Positions 1 through 7,856 of a DNA stretch of 64,000 bases are shown in pieces (position 1 is the stretch's first letter; each line of letters starts with the position of its first letter). Made by a program: the position numbers and the translations under genes. The DNA is taken from the NCBI GenBank assembly GCA_964574195.1, contig CAZNMO010000001.1, positions 3,197 to 67,196 of the forward strand, in the 5' to 3' direction. Source of the stretch: BRH-c25 sp964574195 (GTDB lineage Bacteria > Bacillota > Clostridia > Lutisporales > Lutisporaceae). Below the pieces are notes generated by a model, which worked only from the letters and a program-made list of their open reading frames with translations, did no database searches and was not told where the DNA came from.

Positions 1-726
1 CAATTGAACGTGAGAGACCACACCCATGATGAATATGAGGATATAAGACAGGTCATCATTGATGAAGCACAGGACTACTATCCTATCCACTTTGAAATAT
101 TGAATCTGCTGTTTCCAAAATCCCGCTATACCGTTTTGGGAGATATAAATCAAACCATTGAAAAAAATGAAGATATGTCACTTTATGAGCAGTTCATCAG
201 AATACTGAACAGAAAGAATTCCACGCTTCTGACTATGGACAAAAGCTTTCGTTGTACCAGCGAAATACTGGAATACAGCAAGAGATTCCTTGATCGGGAT
301 TTCAAGATCAACAGCTTCAGCAGAAATGGAGATGAACCGGTAGTTCATAGAGCTCCTGACTTAACAGGACTCGATGATATCATGCTCGCTGAGATCACTG
401 CGTGCAAGGAAAAGGGATATCAATCCATAGGACTGGTCTGTAGGACAGAAGAAGATGCGCTGGCCTTATTCGGACGTTTGAAGGATAGACTTGATATCCG
501 GCTGATAAAAAGCAGTTGCAAGGCAGATTTGACCGGAACATTCATAATACCTGTGTATTTGTCAAAAGGTCTTGAGTTCGATGCCGTTTTGATATGCGAT
601 GCCGACAAAGACCATTACAGCACCAAGGATGATAAAAACCTCCTTTATATCTCATGTACCAGGGCACTTCACAGACTCAGCCTGTTTTATACTGGAGAAA
701 TCAGTCCATTGTTGCAGCCACAATAG
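1..726 (+). CDS. HelD/UvrD-like superfamily 1 helicase, C-terminal part (truncated by window edge)
   Basis: The reading frame is open from the first base, so the 5' part lies outside the window and the TTG at 4 is not a real start. The visible ~240 residues carry helicase motifs in order: motif II VIIDEAQD near residue 18, motif III VLGDINQTI near 44, motif V YLSKGLEFDAVLI near 188 and motif VI LLYISCTRALHRL near 214. This is the C-terminal core of a superfamily 1A helicase. The short post-motif VI tail fits HelD-type RNA-polymerase-associated ATPases better than UvrD or PcrA. By family knowledge HelD releases stalled RNA polymerase; that assignment needs the missing N-terminus. The downstream acyl-carrier-like gene starts 48 bp later on the same strand and may be co-transcribed. 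Confidence 0.8.
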   Translation, partial: QLNVRDHTHDEYEDIRQVIIDEAQDYYPIHFEILNLLFPKSRYTVLGDINQTIEKNEDMSLYEQFIRILNRKNSTLLTMDKSFRCTSEILEYSKRFLDRDFKINSFSRNGDEPVVHRAPDLTGLDDIMLAEITACKEKGYQSIGLVCRTEEDALALFGRLKDRLDIRLIKSSCKADLTGTFIIPVYLSKGLEFDAVLICDADKDHYSTKDDKNLLYISCTRALHRLSLFYTGEISPLLQPQ

Positions 727-773
727 CTAAGACTATATTACTCTATATGACGACCTTGAAAGGAGGGATTATT

Positions 774-1010
774 TTGGTTTTTCAAAAGGTAGCTGAAATA
801 TTGTCTGAAATCATGGAGATCGATGAAGAAGAGGTAACGCCGGAAACAGAACTGACCACTGATAATGGGATCGAAGCGATCAGCATTGCAAAGCTTGTGA
901 TCCTATGTGAGAAAAAATTTGGGGTCACTATCCATGATGAAGACGTGCACAGCTTCAAATGTGTAAATGATATTGTAAAATATATTGAGAAAGCGCAGAC
1001 TGATGCTTAA
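774..1010 (+). CDS. Acyl carrier protein-like protein lacking the phosphopantetheine serine
   Basis: A 78-residue protein with the four-helix ACP pattern (VAEILSEIMEI, VTPETELTT, ISIAKLVILCEKKFGV, VNDIVKYIEKA). The start is TTG at 774, because AGGAGG at 761-766 lies 7 nt upstream; the frame is open further upstream but has no better ribosome site. The usual D-S-L phosphopantetheine motif aligns with DNGIEAIS, so the modified serine is alanine (codon GCG). The next serine is two residues later and out of register. Without that serine the protein cannot carry an acyl chain in the standard way. It may be a regulatory or structural ACP paralogue. The fold assignment is firm; the function is unknown. 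Confidence 0.8.
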   Translation: MVFQKVAEILSEIMEIDEEEVTPETELTTDNGIEAISIAKLVILCEKKFGVTIHDEDVHSFKCVNDIVKYIEKAQTDA

Positions 1011-1023
1011 CACAGCAAAATGC

Positions 1024-1344
1024 TCATATTTTGAATATCATCCTCTGTATTGACATTATCAGTCGGAACACTGCCGGTACTCCCACGACAAAGAGTGCTA
1101 TCCACATCAGCGCTTTGACATCCATTGCGATGATCCCGTATATGGTAAAATTAACGATATAAAAAAGGTAGAATATCAAGGTAAACCTGGCACTGAAGGA
1201 CAAGGCCCTGTTTGCCGAAAGCTCATCCACCCAGAACAGCTTGTTTAGAAGCTCCCTCAGCTTCCTTGTCTTGTCGCTTTTTTGGTAATAATAAAGCACT
1301 ACCATTGTTATTATCGGGCTCAAAACTCCAAGATACATTTGCAT
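1024..1344 (-). CDS. Small integral membrane protein of unknown function
   Basis: A 106-residue protein starting at ATG 1344, where GGGAGGA at 1351-1357 gives a 6-nt spacing; a longer frame exists upstream without a ribosome site. Hydrophobic stretches are seen at about residues 4-20 (LGVLSPIITMVVLYYY), 56-75 (FTLIFYLFYIVNFTIYGIIA) and 80-97 (ALMWIALFVVGVPAVFRLI). The charged loop between the first two is rich in Lys and Arg (KSDKTRKLRELLNK). No family is recognised. The gene converges on the ACP-like gene with only 13 bp between the stop codons. Confidence 0.65.
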   Translation of the reverse strand: MQMYLGVLSPIITMVVLYYYQKSDKTRKLRELLNKLFWVDELSANRALSFSARFTLIFYLFYIVNFTIYGIIAMDVKALMWIALFVVGVPAVFRLIMSIQRMIFKI

Positions 1345-1403
1345 CAATATTCCTCCCAGATATATTATGAATAAGCTTCGTAGAGACAAGACATCGCAGA
1401 AGC

Positions 1404-2297
1404 TTATCCAAGGTCAAATATGGAAAGCTGAGTGACCCCGTAGCCCTGCTTGTATGCTTTTATGATGTCTTCCATCCTATAAAGTATACCATATTTATCA
1501 CACTCACTGCTGAACAATTTCCACAGCTTCTCAGCCTCAGGTGAATGGCAGGAATAGGAGCTCCCAAATTGCTTCGCATACTTCTGTCTGAGGCCGGGAA
1601 ACTGTTCGTCCAGCTTGTTGTAGTACCAATCCCGCTGGTTTTGCCTCAGAGTCATGCCGAAGGCGGCGTAAATGAACCTGGCCCCGCTTGCAGCAGCACG
1701 TCTTACTATACCAAGGATGTTTTCCGCATTGTCCTCAATAAACGGCAGCACAGGCATCAGGAGAATCCCGGCAAATATCCCATTACCAGCCAACTCAGCT
1801 AAAGCAGCAAACCGCTTGGATGAAACCGACACATTGGGCTCCACTATTTTACAAAGCTCATCCTCGCAGGTGGTGATCGTTATTTTTATCAGCACAGGAG
1901 AATGCTTGCGGATCTCCCGTAGAATATCAATATCTCTGGTGACCAAATCGCTTTTGGTGGCAACAGCACTTCCGAACCCATATTCATTAATCAGAGACAA
2001 AGCTCCTCTGGTCAAGCGGTACTCCTTTTCATATGGATTGTAAGGGTCGCTCATGGCGCCTGTGCCTACCACACCGGTCTTCCTCCTGGACTTCAGCTCC
2101 CGTTGGATTATAGCCAGGGCATTTTCCTTGGCCCTTACCTCATCAAAATTCTCCACATGATAGCACTCACTGCGGCTGTCGCAATAGATGCAGCCATGAC
2201 AGCAGCCCTTGTATATATTCATGTTGTAGTTGGTGCCGAACCAGGAGTTGTTTTCCGCATACCCCGAAATTATTGTCTTTGCAGGTATCAGTCTCAT
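1404..2297 (-). CDS. Radical SAM protein, spore photoproduct lyase-like (SPL/Rv2578c) family
   Basis: A 297-residue protein with an N-terminal cluster motif C32-x3-C36-x2-C39 (GCCHGCIYCDS) that binds the 4Fe-4S cluster and S-adenosylmethionine. GAMSDPYNPYEKEYRLTRG around residue 80 is typical of the SPL-like radical SAM subgroup annotated as Rv2578c or 'DNA repair photolyase'. It is distinct from true SplB, which belongs to the sporulating-cell DNA repair pathway. The start ATG 2297 has AAAGGG about 10 nt upstream. It ends with a C-terminal LSIFDLG tail. Substrate unknown; family assignment is firm. Confidence 0.85.
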   Translation of the reverse strand: MRLIPAKTIISGYAENNSWFGTNYNMNIYKGCCHGCIYCDSRSECYHVENFDEVRAKENALAIIQRELKSRRKTGVVGTGAMSDPYNPYEKEYRLTRGALSLINEYGFGSAVATKSDLVTRDIDILREIRKHSPVLIKITITTCEDELCKIVEPNVSVSSKRFAALAELAGNGIFAGILLMPVLPFIEDNAENILGIVRRAAASGARFIYAAFGMTLRQNQRDWYYNKLDEQFPGLRQKYAKQFGSSYSCHSPEAEKLWKLFSSECDKYGILYRMEDIIKAYKQGYGVTQLSIFDLG

Positions 2298-2378
2298 ATC
2301 ACACTAACCCTTTCACATTCATCAAGACAATTATAACAAAAATAACATGACAGCAGTGAAATATATAGTTAACATTTG

Positions 2379-2390
2379 TACTAAAACTTA
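2379..2390 (+). repeat. Left copy of a 12-bp motif TACTAAAACTTA (possible island edge)
   Basis: TACTAAAACTTA here is identical to 7816-7827 and matches 11 of 12 positions in inverted orientation at 21357-21368. The left and right copies flank the proposed defence island. The DNA is AT-rich, so chance occurrence is possible. Confidence 0.3.
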
Positions 2391-2392
2391 AT

Positions 2393-2450
2393 AATAAATA
2401 AATAAAAACAGTCTTTTCCTGATGAAAGGGACTGTTTTTATTTATTTATT
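2393..2450. terminator. Long bidirectional hairpin between core genome and CBASS operon
   Basis: Perfect 21-bp inverted repeat: left arm 2393-2413, right arm 2430-2450, 16-nt loop. Each arm is AATAAATAAATAAAAACAG plus TC. The A/T-rich outer parts give T-tracts in both directions. It can end transcripts leaving the CBASS operon, whose last stop is at 2520. Confidence 0.75.
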
Positions 2451-2519
2451 ATTTAAAATATACAGTGAAAAATATACTAATTACGATTTTATAGTGAAGC
2501 TCAAGTACTATATTTAGAA

Positions 2520-4205
2520 TTAATTAATACAAAAGGCAAATTGATATTTCGGCTCATTATACCTTCTATAATTATACAAATGGACCTTGGGCCACATGCT
2601 CTTCAATATGCACCTACCTAATTCAACTGCAAGTCCAGCTGGTACTGCAGCAAAGAGATGAATTTCATCATACTCAGAGATATACTTCTCAGTTTCACGC
2701 CTAAATTGATTTTTCACCTCTTTTACTTGGGATTCATAGATGACTTTATACCGAAGAGGATCTTCAATAGTAAGGCTCAAAATAGAGGATTCCTTAGTAC
2801 TTATGTGCTTATCAATTTCATCACTATTAATACTCCCGCTTATCTCCATCATCACAATTAATTTTTTGTTTCCCGGGTTATTTTCTTTATATTTAACTGT
2901 GACAGGTATTTTCTCAGCGTTTTCAGAGTCACAAACCCATTTTTGATTCTCATCTAGTTGGTATATTTTAATGTTATCATTATCATTTTGAAATATATAG
3001 CCCATTTCTACAAGAAGAGGTATTTGCGATAAGGGAAAGATGTGTATTACATTGTCTCGTAAACTCTCAATAACTCCTCTTATAAAAATCCCTGTATTTA
3101 GTTTGTGTTCTTCCCATTCCTCATCAGTATCAATTTCTATATTTGAATATTGATAGTGGTATATAGGTACATTTCCAAACCTCATATCGTTGGCTAACTT
3201 CTGTTGGTTTACTGGTGTATTCATTGTCTTATGTATTAGTATTATAGGTTTTTCCCTATATATTGCAGCAGGGAACTTGTCAGTATTAAAGTAATAAGTA
3301 CCATACGGAGCCTCATGTCCAACTTCCGTATCCCATGTCCAGTATCCCTTATGATTCCAAGCATGAAATTCAATATTGTTATTACCACTTTCCGTATCTA
3401 TGTTGCCAATCGCAAGACCGCCCACATCATAGTTGTCTGAACGCATTTGGCGACATACACAAAAGTGTGTATCAATATGTCCATTATAGTTAATTAGTGC
3501 CTCGTGCACATGTCCACTTAAATAAAAATCAATATTGTATTCTCTAAAAAGGCCCTTTAATTGTTCCTGCTCCATTTTATGAAAGCATTCAAAACTATGA
3601 TGACCTATTGCTATGTTTAAGTCCTCTTTCATTAATCTCGCATCTTTTAAACAATTATAGAGCTTGTCCGAACCCAAAAAAAGACGCCGTTCTTCGCCAT
3701 CCATACCACACAACCAGGAAGTATTCACATGGATAATTTTGGCACCATCCACCTCTCTTATGAAGTGTATTTCTTTCGTGGGGTATTCTTCCTTTTTGAC
3801 TGATTTATACAAGTCAAAATATTTCTGCTGCGCAGAAAGTAGCATATCAATAGTACCATTATCAAGTTCATACACGGACTCTATGCCTTTATCACCAGCA
3901 TCTTTAATTTGCATCAACTTGTCTATTCTTTCATCTGATCGTTCTACATCATGATTTCCGGGAACTAAAAATATATGCTTTTCATCTTGTCCTATTATTT
4001 CAAGTAGTTCATTTATAAATTTCAAAAGTTCTGCATCATATTCAGAATTTCTATCCGTTATATCTCCTGTAATAAACAAAAAATTTACCTTATCTTGTCT
4101 TACTATTTCTCTAATCTTTTCAAATAACTTTCTCCTTAGCCTATTTGATTGATAATTTTTATAAGCAAAATGAATATCTGATAAGTGCACCCATCTATAT
4201 TTCAT
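2520..4205 (-). CDS. CBASS effector: calcineurin-like metallophosphoesterase fused to SAVED domain
   Basis: A 561-residue protein, last gene of the CBASS operon. The start is ATG 4205, with GAGGAG at 4216-4221; an upstream TTG frame is less likely. Residues 1-250 form a calcineurin-like phosphoesterase with every metal-ligand motif intact: D10-I-H12, GDITD 47-51, GNHD 83-86, GHH 201-203 and GHVH 231-234. Residues ~370-561 match the SAVED sensor fold, with IHIFPLSQIPLLVEMGY and a terminal HLFAAVPAGLAVELGR block followed by a short beta-strand end. SAVED domains bind cyclic oligonucleotides made by CD-NTases and switch on an attached effector. Phosphoesterase as the killing activity (nuclease, nucleotidase or phosphatase) is inferred from architecture; HNH, DUF4297, TIR or membrane modules are the usual SAVED partners. 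Confidence 0.85.
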   Translation of the reverse strand: MKYRWVHLSDIHFAYKNYQSNRLRRKLFEKIREIVRQDKVNFLFITGDITDRNSEYDAELLKFINELLEIIGQDEKHIFLVPGNHDVERSDERIDKLMQIKDAGDKGIESVYELDNGTIDMLLSAQQKYFDLYKSVKKEEYPTKEIHFIREVDGAKIIHVNTSWLCGMDGEERRLFLGSDKLYNCLKDARLMKEDLNIAIGHHSFECFHKMEQEQLKGLFREYNIDFYLSGHVHEALINYNGHIDTHFCVCRQMRSDNYDVGGLAIGNIDTESGNNNIEFHAWNHKGYWTWDTEVGHEAPYGTYYFNTDKFPAAIYREKPIILIHKTMNTPVNQQKLANDMRFGNVPIYHYQYSNIEIDTDEEWEEHKLNTGIFIRGVIESLRDNVIHIFPLSQIPLLVEMGYIFQNDNDNIKIYQLDENQKWVCDSENAEKIPVTVKYKENNPGNKKLIVMMEISGSINSDEIDKHISTKESSILSLTIEDPLRYKVIYESQVKEVKNQFRRETEKYISEYDEIHLFAAVPAGLAVELGRCILKSMWPKVHLYNYRRYNEPKYQFAFCIN

Positions 4206-4241
4206 AGTGTACCAACTCCTCAATAATTTTGCTATACACTC

Positions 4242-4763
4242 TTAGGTCAAATAAATACCGTTTAATGATTCACATTCAAAAATCTCAGTTATGGAATAAT
4301 CAGAATAACTACCTACCCAGATTCTAGTCTTTGATGTGCCAACTATAATAAAAAATGCATATTCACATCCTGTTTTGTCCTCAACTAAAGTTCTATTCCA
4401 ATCTTCCCAGTCAATATTTGAAGGAGTAGGATTTGTCTGAGGGTGTGTGTGCCATACCCCCATATAGTAATTTTTATTATTGGCCTGTAATTTTAACATT
4501 AGTTTATGGCTTAAGTCCTTTAAAATACAATAAACCCTATTCCTATAATCATTTTTTTGTGGCACAGTTATATCAGATAATGTAATATTCTCAGTAAATT
4601 TATCTTTGTACCCCAGTATATATCCGCAACTTTCTGGAGTATTACTGGAGTTTTGTCTAAAAGAAGACAAATTTTCATTAACACATGGTAGAATATCAAC
4701 AGTATGTCCATTAGGAAGTTTATATTTAATACATCTATTTTTTTTCTCCACTGCAACAACCAC
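4242..4763 (-). CDS. cap3: Cap3-like JAB/JAMM deconjugating peptidase of CBASS
   Basis: A 173-residue protein with a JAMM zinc-metalloprotease signature: an ESCGYILG block near residues 44-51 supplies the usual Glu, followed by HTHPQTNPTPSNID (His-x-His-x10-Asp) near 106-119. In type II CBASS, Cap3 removes proteins that Cap2 has attached to the CD-NTase or to other targets. The GTG start at 4763 gives a 29-bp overlap with the end of cap2. A second in-frame GTG lies four codons in, and no clear ribosome site separates them, so translational coupling with cap2 is likely. The effector gene starts 36 bp downstream. Confidence 0.88.
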   Translation of the reverse strand: MVVAVEKKNRCIKYKLPNGHTVDILPCVNENLSSFRQNSSNTPESCGYILGYKDKFTENITLSDITVPQKNDYRNRVYCILKDLSHKLMLKLQANNKNYYMGVWHTHPQTNPTPSNIDWEDWNRTLVEDKTGCEYAFFIIVGTSKTRIWVGSYSDYSITEIFECESLNGIYLT

Positions 4764-6399
4764 ACTTTTCTTTAATAAAGGAATCAGTCTTCATTATTGT
4801 AGAATTTGTATAGCTAATTAAAAAATTTTGATGGAAATCATCGCCTATTATATCTCTTAGTGCCTGCAAAACTATTGTTGTAGCCGTAAGCAATGTAGAG
4901 TTTCCATAAGCAATACGTGTACCTCCACAACCGTTTCTTAAGATAGGGATCTCTAAATCATTTGTAATATTTACCTGATTATTAACCAAATCACCCTGTG
5001 TATCAGTAAATAAGCACTCAAAACATCCTTTATGAGAGTACGAAATCCCAAGAACATGGCTCGAACACCCATCACCTTCAAGCCATGAATATAATACTGG
5101 CTTTTGAAAATGTGCATTGCTATACTTCATGTTGCATCTTAATTGTACATCACTATTTCCCACCGTAAAAATGATTGCATCAATATCAGTGGGTAAGATT
5201 TCAATACAATTTTCACCATCTATTTTTTTGTTTATGAATTCCGCAGATATCTCAGGATGTAATCTCCCAAGTTTATAAGCTAACGCTAGACTTTTAATGA
5301 TTCCAGATGCACTAAGCTCCAATTGATGCCTCATAATGTTAGGCGGTTCAAATTCATCATTATCAACGATCACAATGTTCTTACATCCAGCTCTTATAAT
5401 CTCAGATGCAACGTAGCTTCCTAAAGAGCCTGCACCAATAATTACGATTTTTTTATTAATTAATAATAAATCATTGCCTATTTGTTGATTTAAGTAAGAA
5501 AAGTCACAACGTTGAATTGATATAGGTACGATTTCGCATATCTCATTTTCCAATTTTTTAATAAGTTTTGCTGTCCCTGGATTCTTAAACTTTACCATGC
5601 ATCCAAAATAGTAATTTTGAATCTTAAAAATCAGCAAGATAGTCAATCGAGAATAACTTAAATCTGTAATTTCTTTATATGCTCCATAATCGATTCTTTG
5701 TAATTGAACATTGCTTAATATATCAAGAATATTTTTTGCATCCCATGGTTTATCAGGTAGAGGAGGAAGTATACCTCTAGCATCTAATATCGGTAGGTAT
5801 AATACTGGAATTTTATCTTTTTGAATCATCGTAGATTCATCGTTAAACATAAAAGCAGACTCTTTTATTCGAATAATGTTATTTCTATAAAGATATTGGT
5901 TAAGCCATAAACAATGCGAATCATTATTTAGATATAGTTGATATTCCTTATTCATGTCTTTTACTGAGGCATTCCAGTAATAAAGAAACTCTTTTTGATA
6001 TTCACTTTCTATCTCGTGTTTTGACAGGGTCGCTAACTCAATTAACCTATCAGCTAACAACTTAATCTTGTCTTCAAAAGGCAGTAATGAGTTAACAATA
6101 GTACCTTGCTCAAAAAGGCAAAGGATTCTATATTTTTTCCCTTGAAATTCGATGCTAGATAAAGAAATATGAGGAAAACTCTTTGTGTTATTTATTGTTG
6201 TCATGCATGGTATGTAAGTTTTATCTTCATCAAAAATTAATATTTCGTAATCAGCATCATTGTATGAGAAGGTAACACCTATATCATCAGGTTCTATATT
6301 AGTAAACTCAGAATAATTATTCAATATCCCTATTGCTTTTGTTATATTACTATCCAAAGCTGTGTTCCCTCTTACTTGATATATTTGTGGAAGATACAT
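4735..6399 (-). CDS. cap2: Cap2-like E2-E1 ubiquitin-transfer fusion of CBASS
   Basis: About 554 residues. The N-terminal ~150 residues form an E2-like domain with the FPH...ILCLFEQG block, whose Cys near residue 94 is the likely transfer cysteine, followed by EIESEYQKEFLYYWN, typical of prokaryotic E2 family proteins. The C-terminal half is a ThiF/E1 adenylation domain: VIIGAGSLGSYVASEI nucleotide loop, DNDEFEPPNIMRH, and GCFECLF carrying a candidate catalytic Cys. Cap2 conjugates the C-terminus of the CD-NTase and primes it for signalling. The ATG at 6399 is preferred over an in-frame TTG at 6417; either overlaps the end of the CD-NTase gene (stop at 6350), indicating coupled translation. 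Confidence 0.88.
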   Translation of the reverse strand: MYLPQIYQVRGNTALDSNITKAIGILNNYSEFTNIEPDDIGVTFSYNDADYEILIFDEDKTYIPCMTTINNTKSFPHISLSSIEFQGKKYRILCLFEQGTIVNSLLPFEDKIKLLADRLIELATLSKHEIESEYQKEFLYYWNASVKDMNKEYQLYLNNDSHCLWLNQYLYRNNIIRIKESAFMFNDESTMIQKDKIPVLYLPILDARGILPPLPDKPWDAKNILDILSNVQLQRIDYGAYKEITDLSYSRLTILLIFKIQNYYFGCMVKFKNPGTAKLIKKLENEICEIVPISIQRCDFSYLNQQIGNDLLLINKKIVIIGAGSLGSYVASEIIRAGCKNIVIVDNDEFEPPNIMRHQLELSASGIIKSLALAYKLGRLHPEISAEFINKKIDGENCIEILPTDIDAIIFTVGNSDVQLRCNMKYSNAHFQKPVLYSWLEGDGCSSHVLGISYSHKGCFECLFTDTQGDLVNNQVNITNDLEIPILRNGCGGTRIAYGNSTLLTATTIVLQALRDIIGDDFHQNFLISYTNSTIMKTDSFIKEKCGCCSGEKK

Positions 6400-7381
6400 T
6401 TTTCTCTGGGACTTCAAATTCTGTACCTAGTACCTTTTGGACCTCTTTAGCTGCTTCATGCTCTGAGTCTAGATTTACAGCATCTTCTAACCTTTCCACT
6501 GCTTTGCATAAACGATCGTATAATAATATAAGATGATCGTCTGAAGTCCTCATTTTATATAGAACATCTGAATTAGGTGTAACCGGCAGTCGGCAACATA
6601 CATCTGCTTTTGTAATATCTCCATATACATCTTTTGTTATAGTAAACTGATTTTTTATATTGTTTAAAGTTTGATACAAAGATTTTAAATCATAATCATT
6701 ATTCTCATGAGTGCATTTAGTATAATTCTTACAGGCAAGGATAGTTAATGCTATGCTTGGTGGCACCTCATGTGAATTTGTTGAGTTATTATACTTTTCC
6801 ATTTTCCATTTCTTTATAAAACATACTATCCTACGCAGTTGTTCATTTGCAGAAAACTGGTTAAGGAAATATTCATTCAAGCCTTCTGGGTCCGCCATTT
6901 CCCATTTATACTCTGTAGAAAACTCTTTACCTCTTGCTAAATATAATTGATTATCATGATCCGCATATAATGGAAAATCAATATGCATAAATTCTTCTTC
7001 CTTTTGATGATATCCCACAGTAACACATGGTTCTTTAATTTTGGGGGTTCTAATATTTTTTATTTCCAGTGCCCTTTTTGCTGCAATTTTAACTTCCCTT
7101 GGATCTGTATCTACAGTAATATCAAGTGGAAATATAACTGCATAATCCAGGTCTACACTTCCATTAGGATTAACAATTGTTGTACCTATTTTATAGCTAC
7201 CTTGGTTTATAAATCGTAAATCACTTTTGTTTATTTTAATACCATATTCTTCACATTCGCTTGGAAAATAACTCTGAAAATCGCTTTTTAGTTTGTCTCG
7301 CTTCTCTCTTAGAGCAGCTGCTTCACCATCAATTTTTATCAGGCTATAAAAGTTAGAAAACTGTTTTGCTAATTTCGCCAT
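6350..7381 (-). CDS. CD-NTase (cGAS/DncV-like nucleotidyltransferase) of CBASS
   Basis: A 343-residue protein. The polymerase-beta-type active site is visible: INQGSYKIGTTI (Gly-Ser motif, ~58-69), GSVDLDYAVIF with the Asp-x-Asp metal pair (~73-83), and a third Asp in MHIDFPLY (~132). These enzymes make cyclic di- or trinucleotides on phage infection. The protein ends in ...REHSFG; a terminal glycine is what Cap2-type enzymes conjugate in type II CBASS. The start ATG 7381 has AGGAGG about 6 nt upstream. It is the first gene of a four-gene overlapping operon (CD-NTase, Cap2, Cap3, phosphoesterase-SAVED). The nucleotide product cannot be read from sequence; SAVED partners usually sense cyclic trinucleotides. 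Confidence 0.9.
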   Translation of the reverse strand: MAKLAKQFSNFYSLIKIDGEAAALREKRDKLKSDFQSYFPSECEEYGIKINKSDLRFINQGSYKIGTTIVNPNGSVDLDYAVIFPLDITVDTDPREVKIAAKRALEIKNIRTPKIKEPCVTVGYHQKEEEFMHIDFPLYADHDNQLYLARGKEFSTEYKWEMADPEGLNEYFLNQFSANEQLRRIVCFIKKWKMEKYNNSTNSHEVPPSIALTILACKNYTKCTHENNDYDLKSLYQTLNNIKNQFTITKDVYGDITKADVCCRLPVTPNSDVLYKMRTSDDHLILLYDRLCKAVERLEDAVNLDSEHEAAKEVQKVLGTEFEVPEKNVSSTNISSKREHSFG

Positions 7382-7856
7382 ACTTTTCCTCCTAATTAAG
7401 AAATAATTTCCTTCCTAAATTTCCAGCAATTTGTATCATTGCTCCACTTGCAATATTGATATACCTCTTTATTTTTGGAGGCGTGTTCCTTTCTTTCCAT
7501 AATCATACAACCATATTCCAATTCAATTATATACAAGTTGGAAAATAGAGTAAATGATTTTACAACTCAATTCTTAACAATTTTTTCATTAATCAAGGTA
7601 TTTGTATAAACTCAGTTGATATTTTGCAATTTGAAACTTATTATTCACAATGCATATATTGTGATAATCATTCTATGTCATTAATTTCTATTTTTAGAAA
7701 ATATTTGTTATACACATAAAGGTTTTTAATACAGAAAGTCGAATTATGTAGTGAATAAAGGCAGAAAATCCTAGACGAAATTAATGGCAATTTTGAATAT
7801 TTTTAAGCATTTATATACTAAAACTTATTATAAATTTAAGAGTTGGAGGGCATTGA
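7382..7856. promoter_or_regulatory. Divergent intergenic region between CBASS and recombinase operons
   Basis: About 475 bp of AT-rich non-coding DNA that must hold promoters for both operons. An inverted repeat, CACAAT at 7646-7651 and ATTGTG at 7658-7663 with flanking TTAT/ATAA, may be an operator. TTGAAT followed 17 bp later by TACTAA lies just upstream of the recombinase operon. No gene is seen. Confidence 0.4.
7816..7827 (+). repeat. Internal copy of TACTAAAACTTA motif upstream of recombinase operon
   Basis: Identical to the copy at 2379-2390 and 11/12 with the inverted copy at 21357-21368. It lies 30 bp before the first recombinase start, overlapping the possible -10 region, so it might be a recombinase-binding or autoregulatory site. 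Confidence 0.3.

Noticed and set aside
2520..7381. CBASS genes considered as a plain ThiF/JAB biosynthetic cluster (e.g. sulfur carrier)
   Set aside because: The CD-NTase active site, E2-like domain with EFLYYWN, and SAVED effector together fit CBASS, not cofactor biosynthesis.
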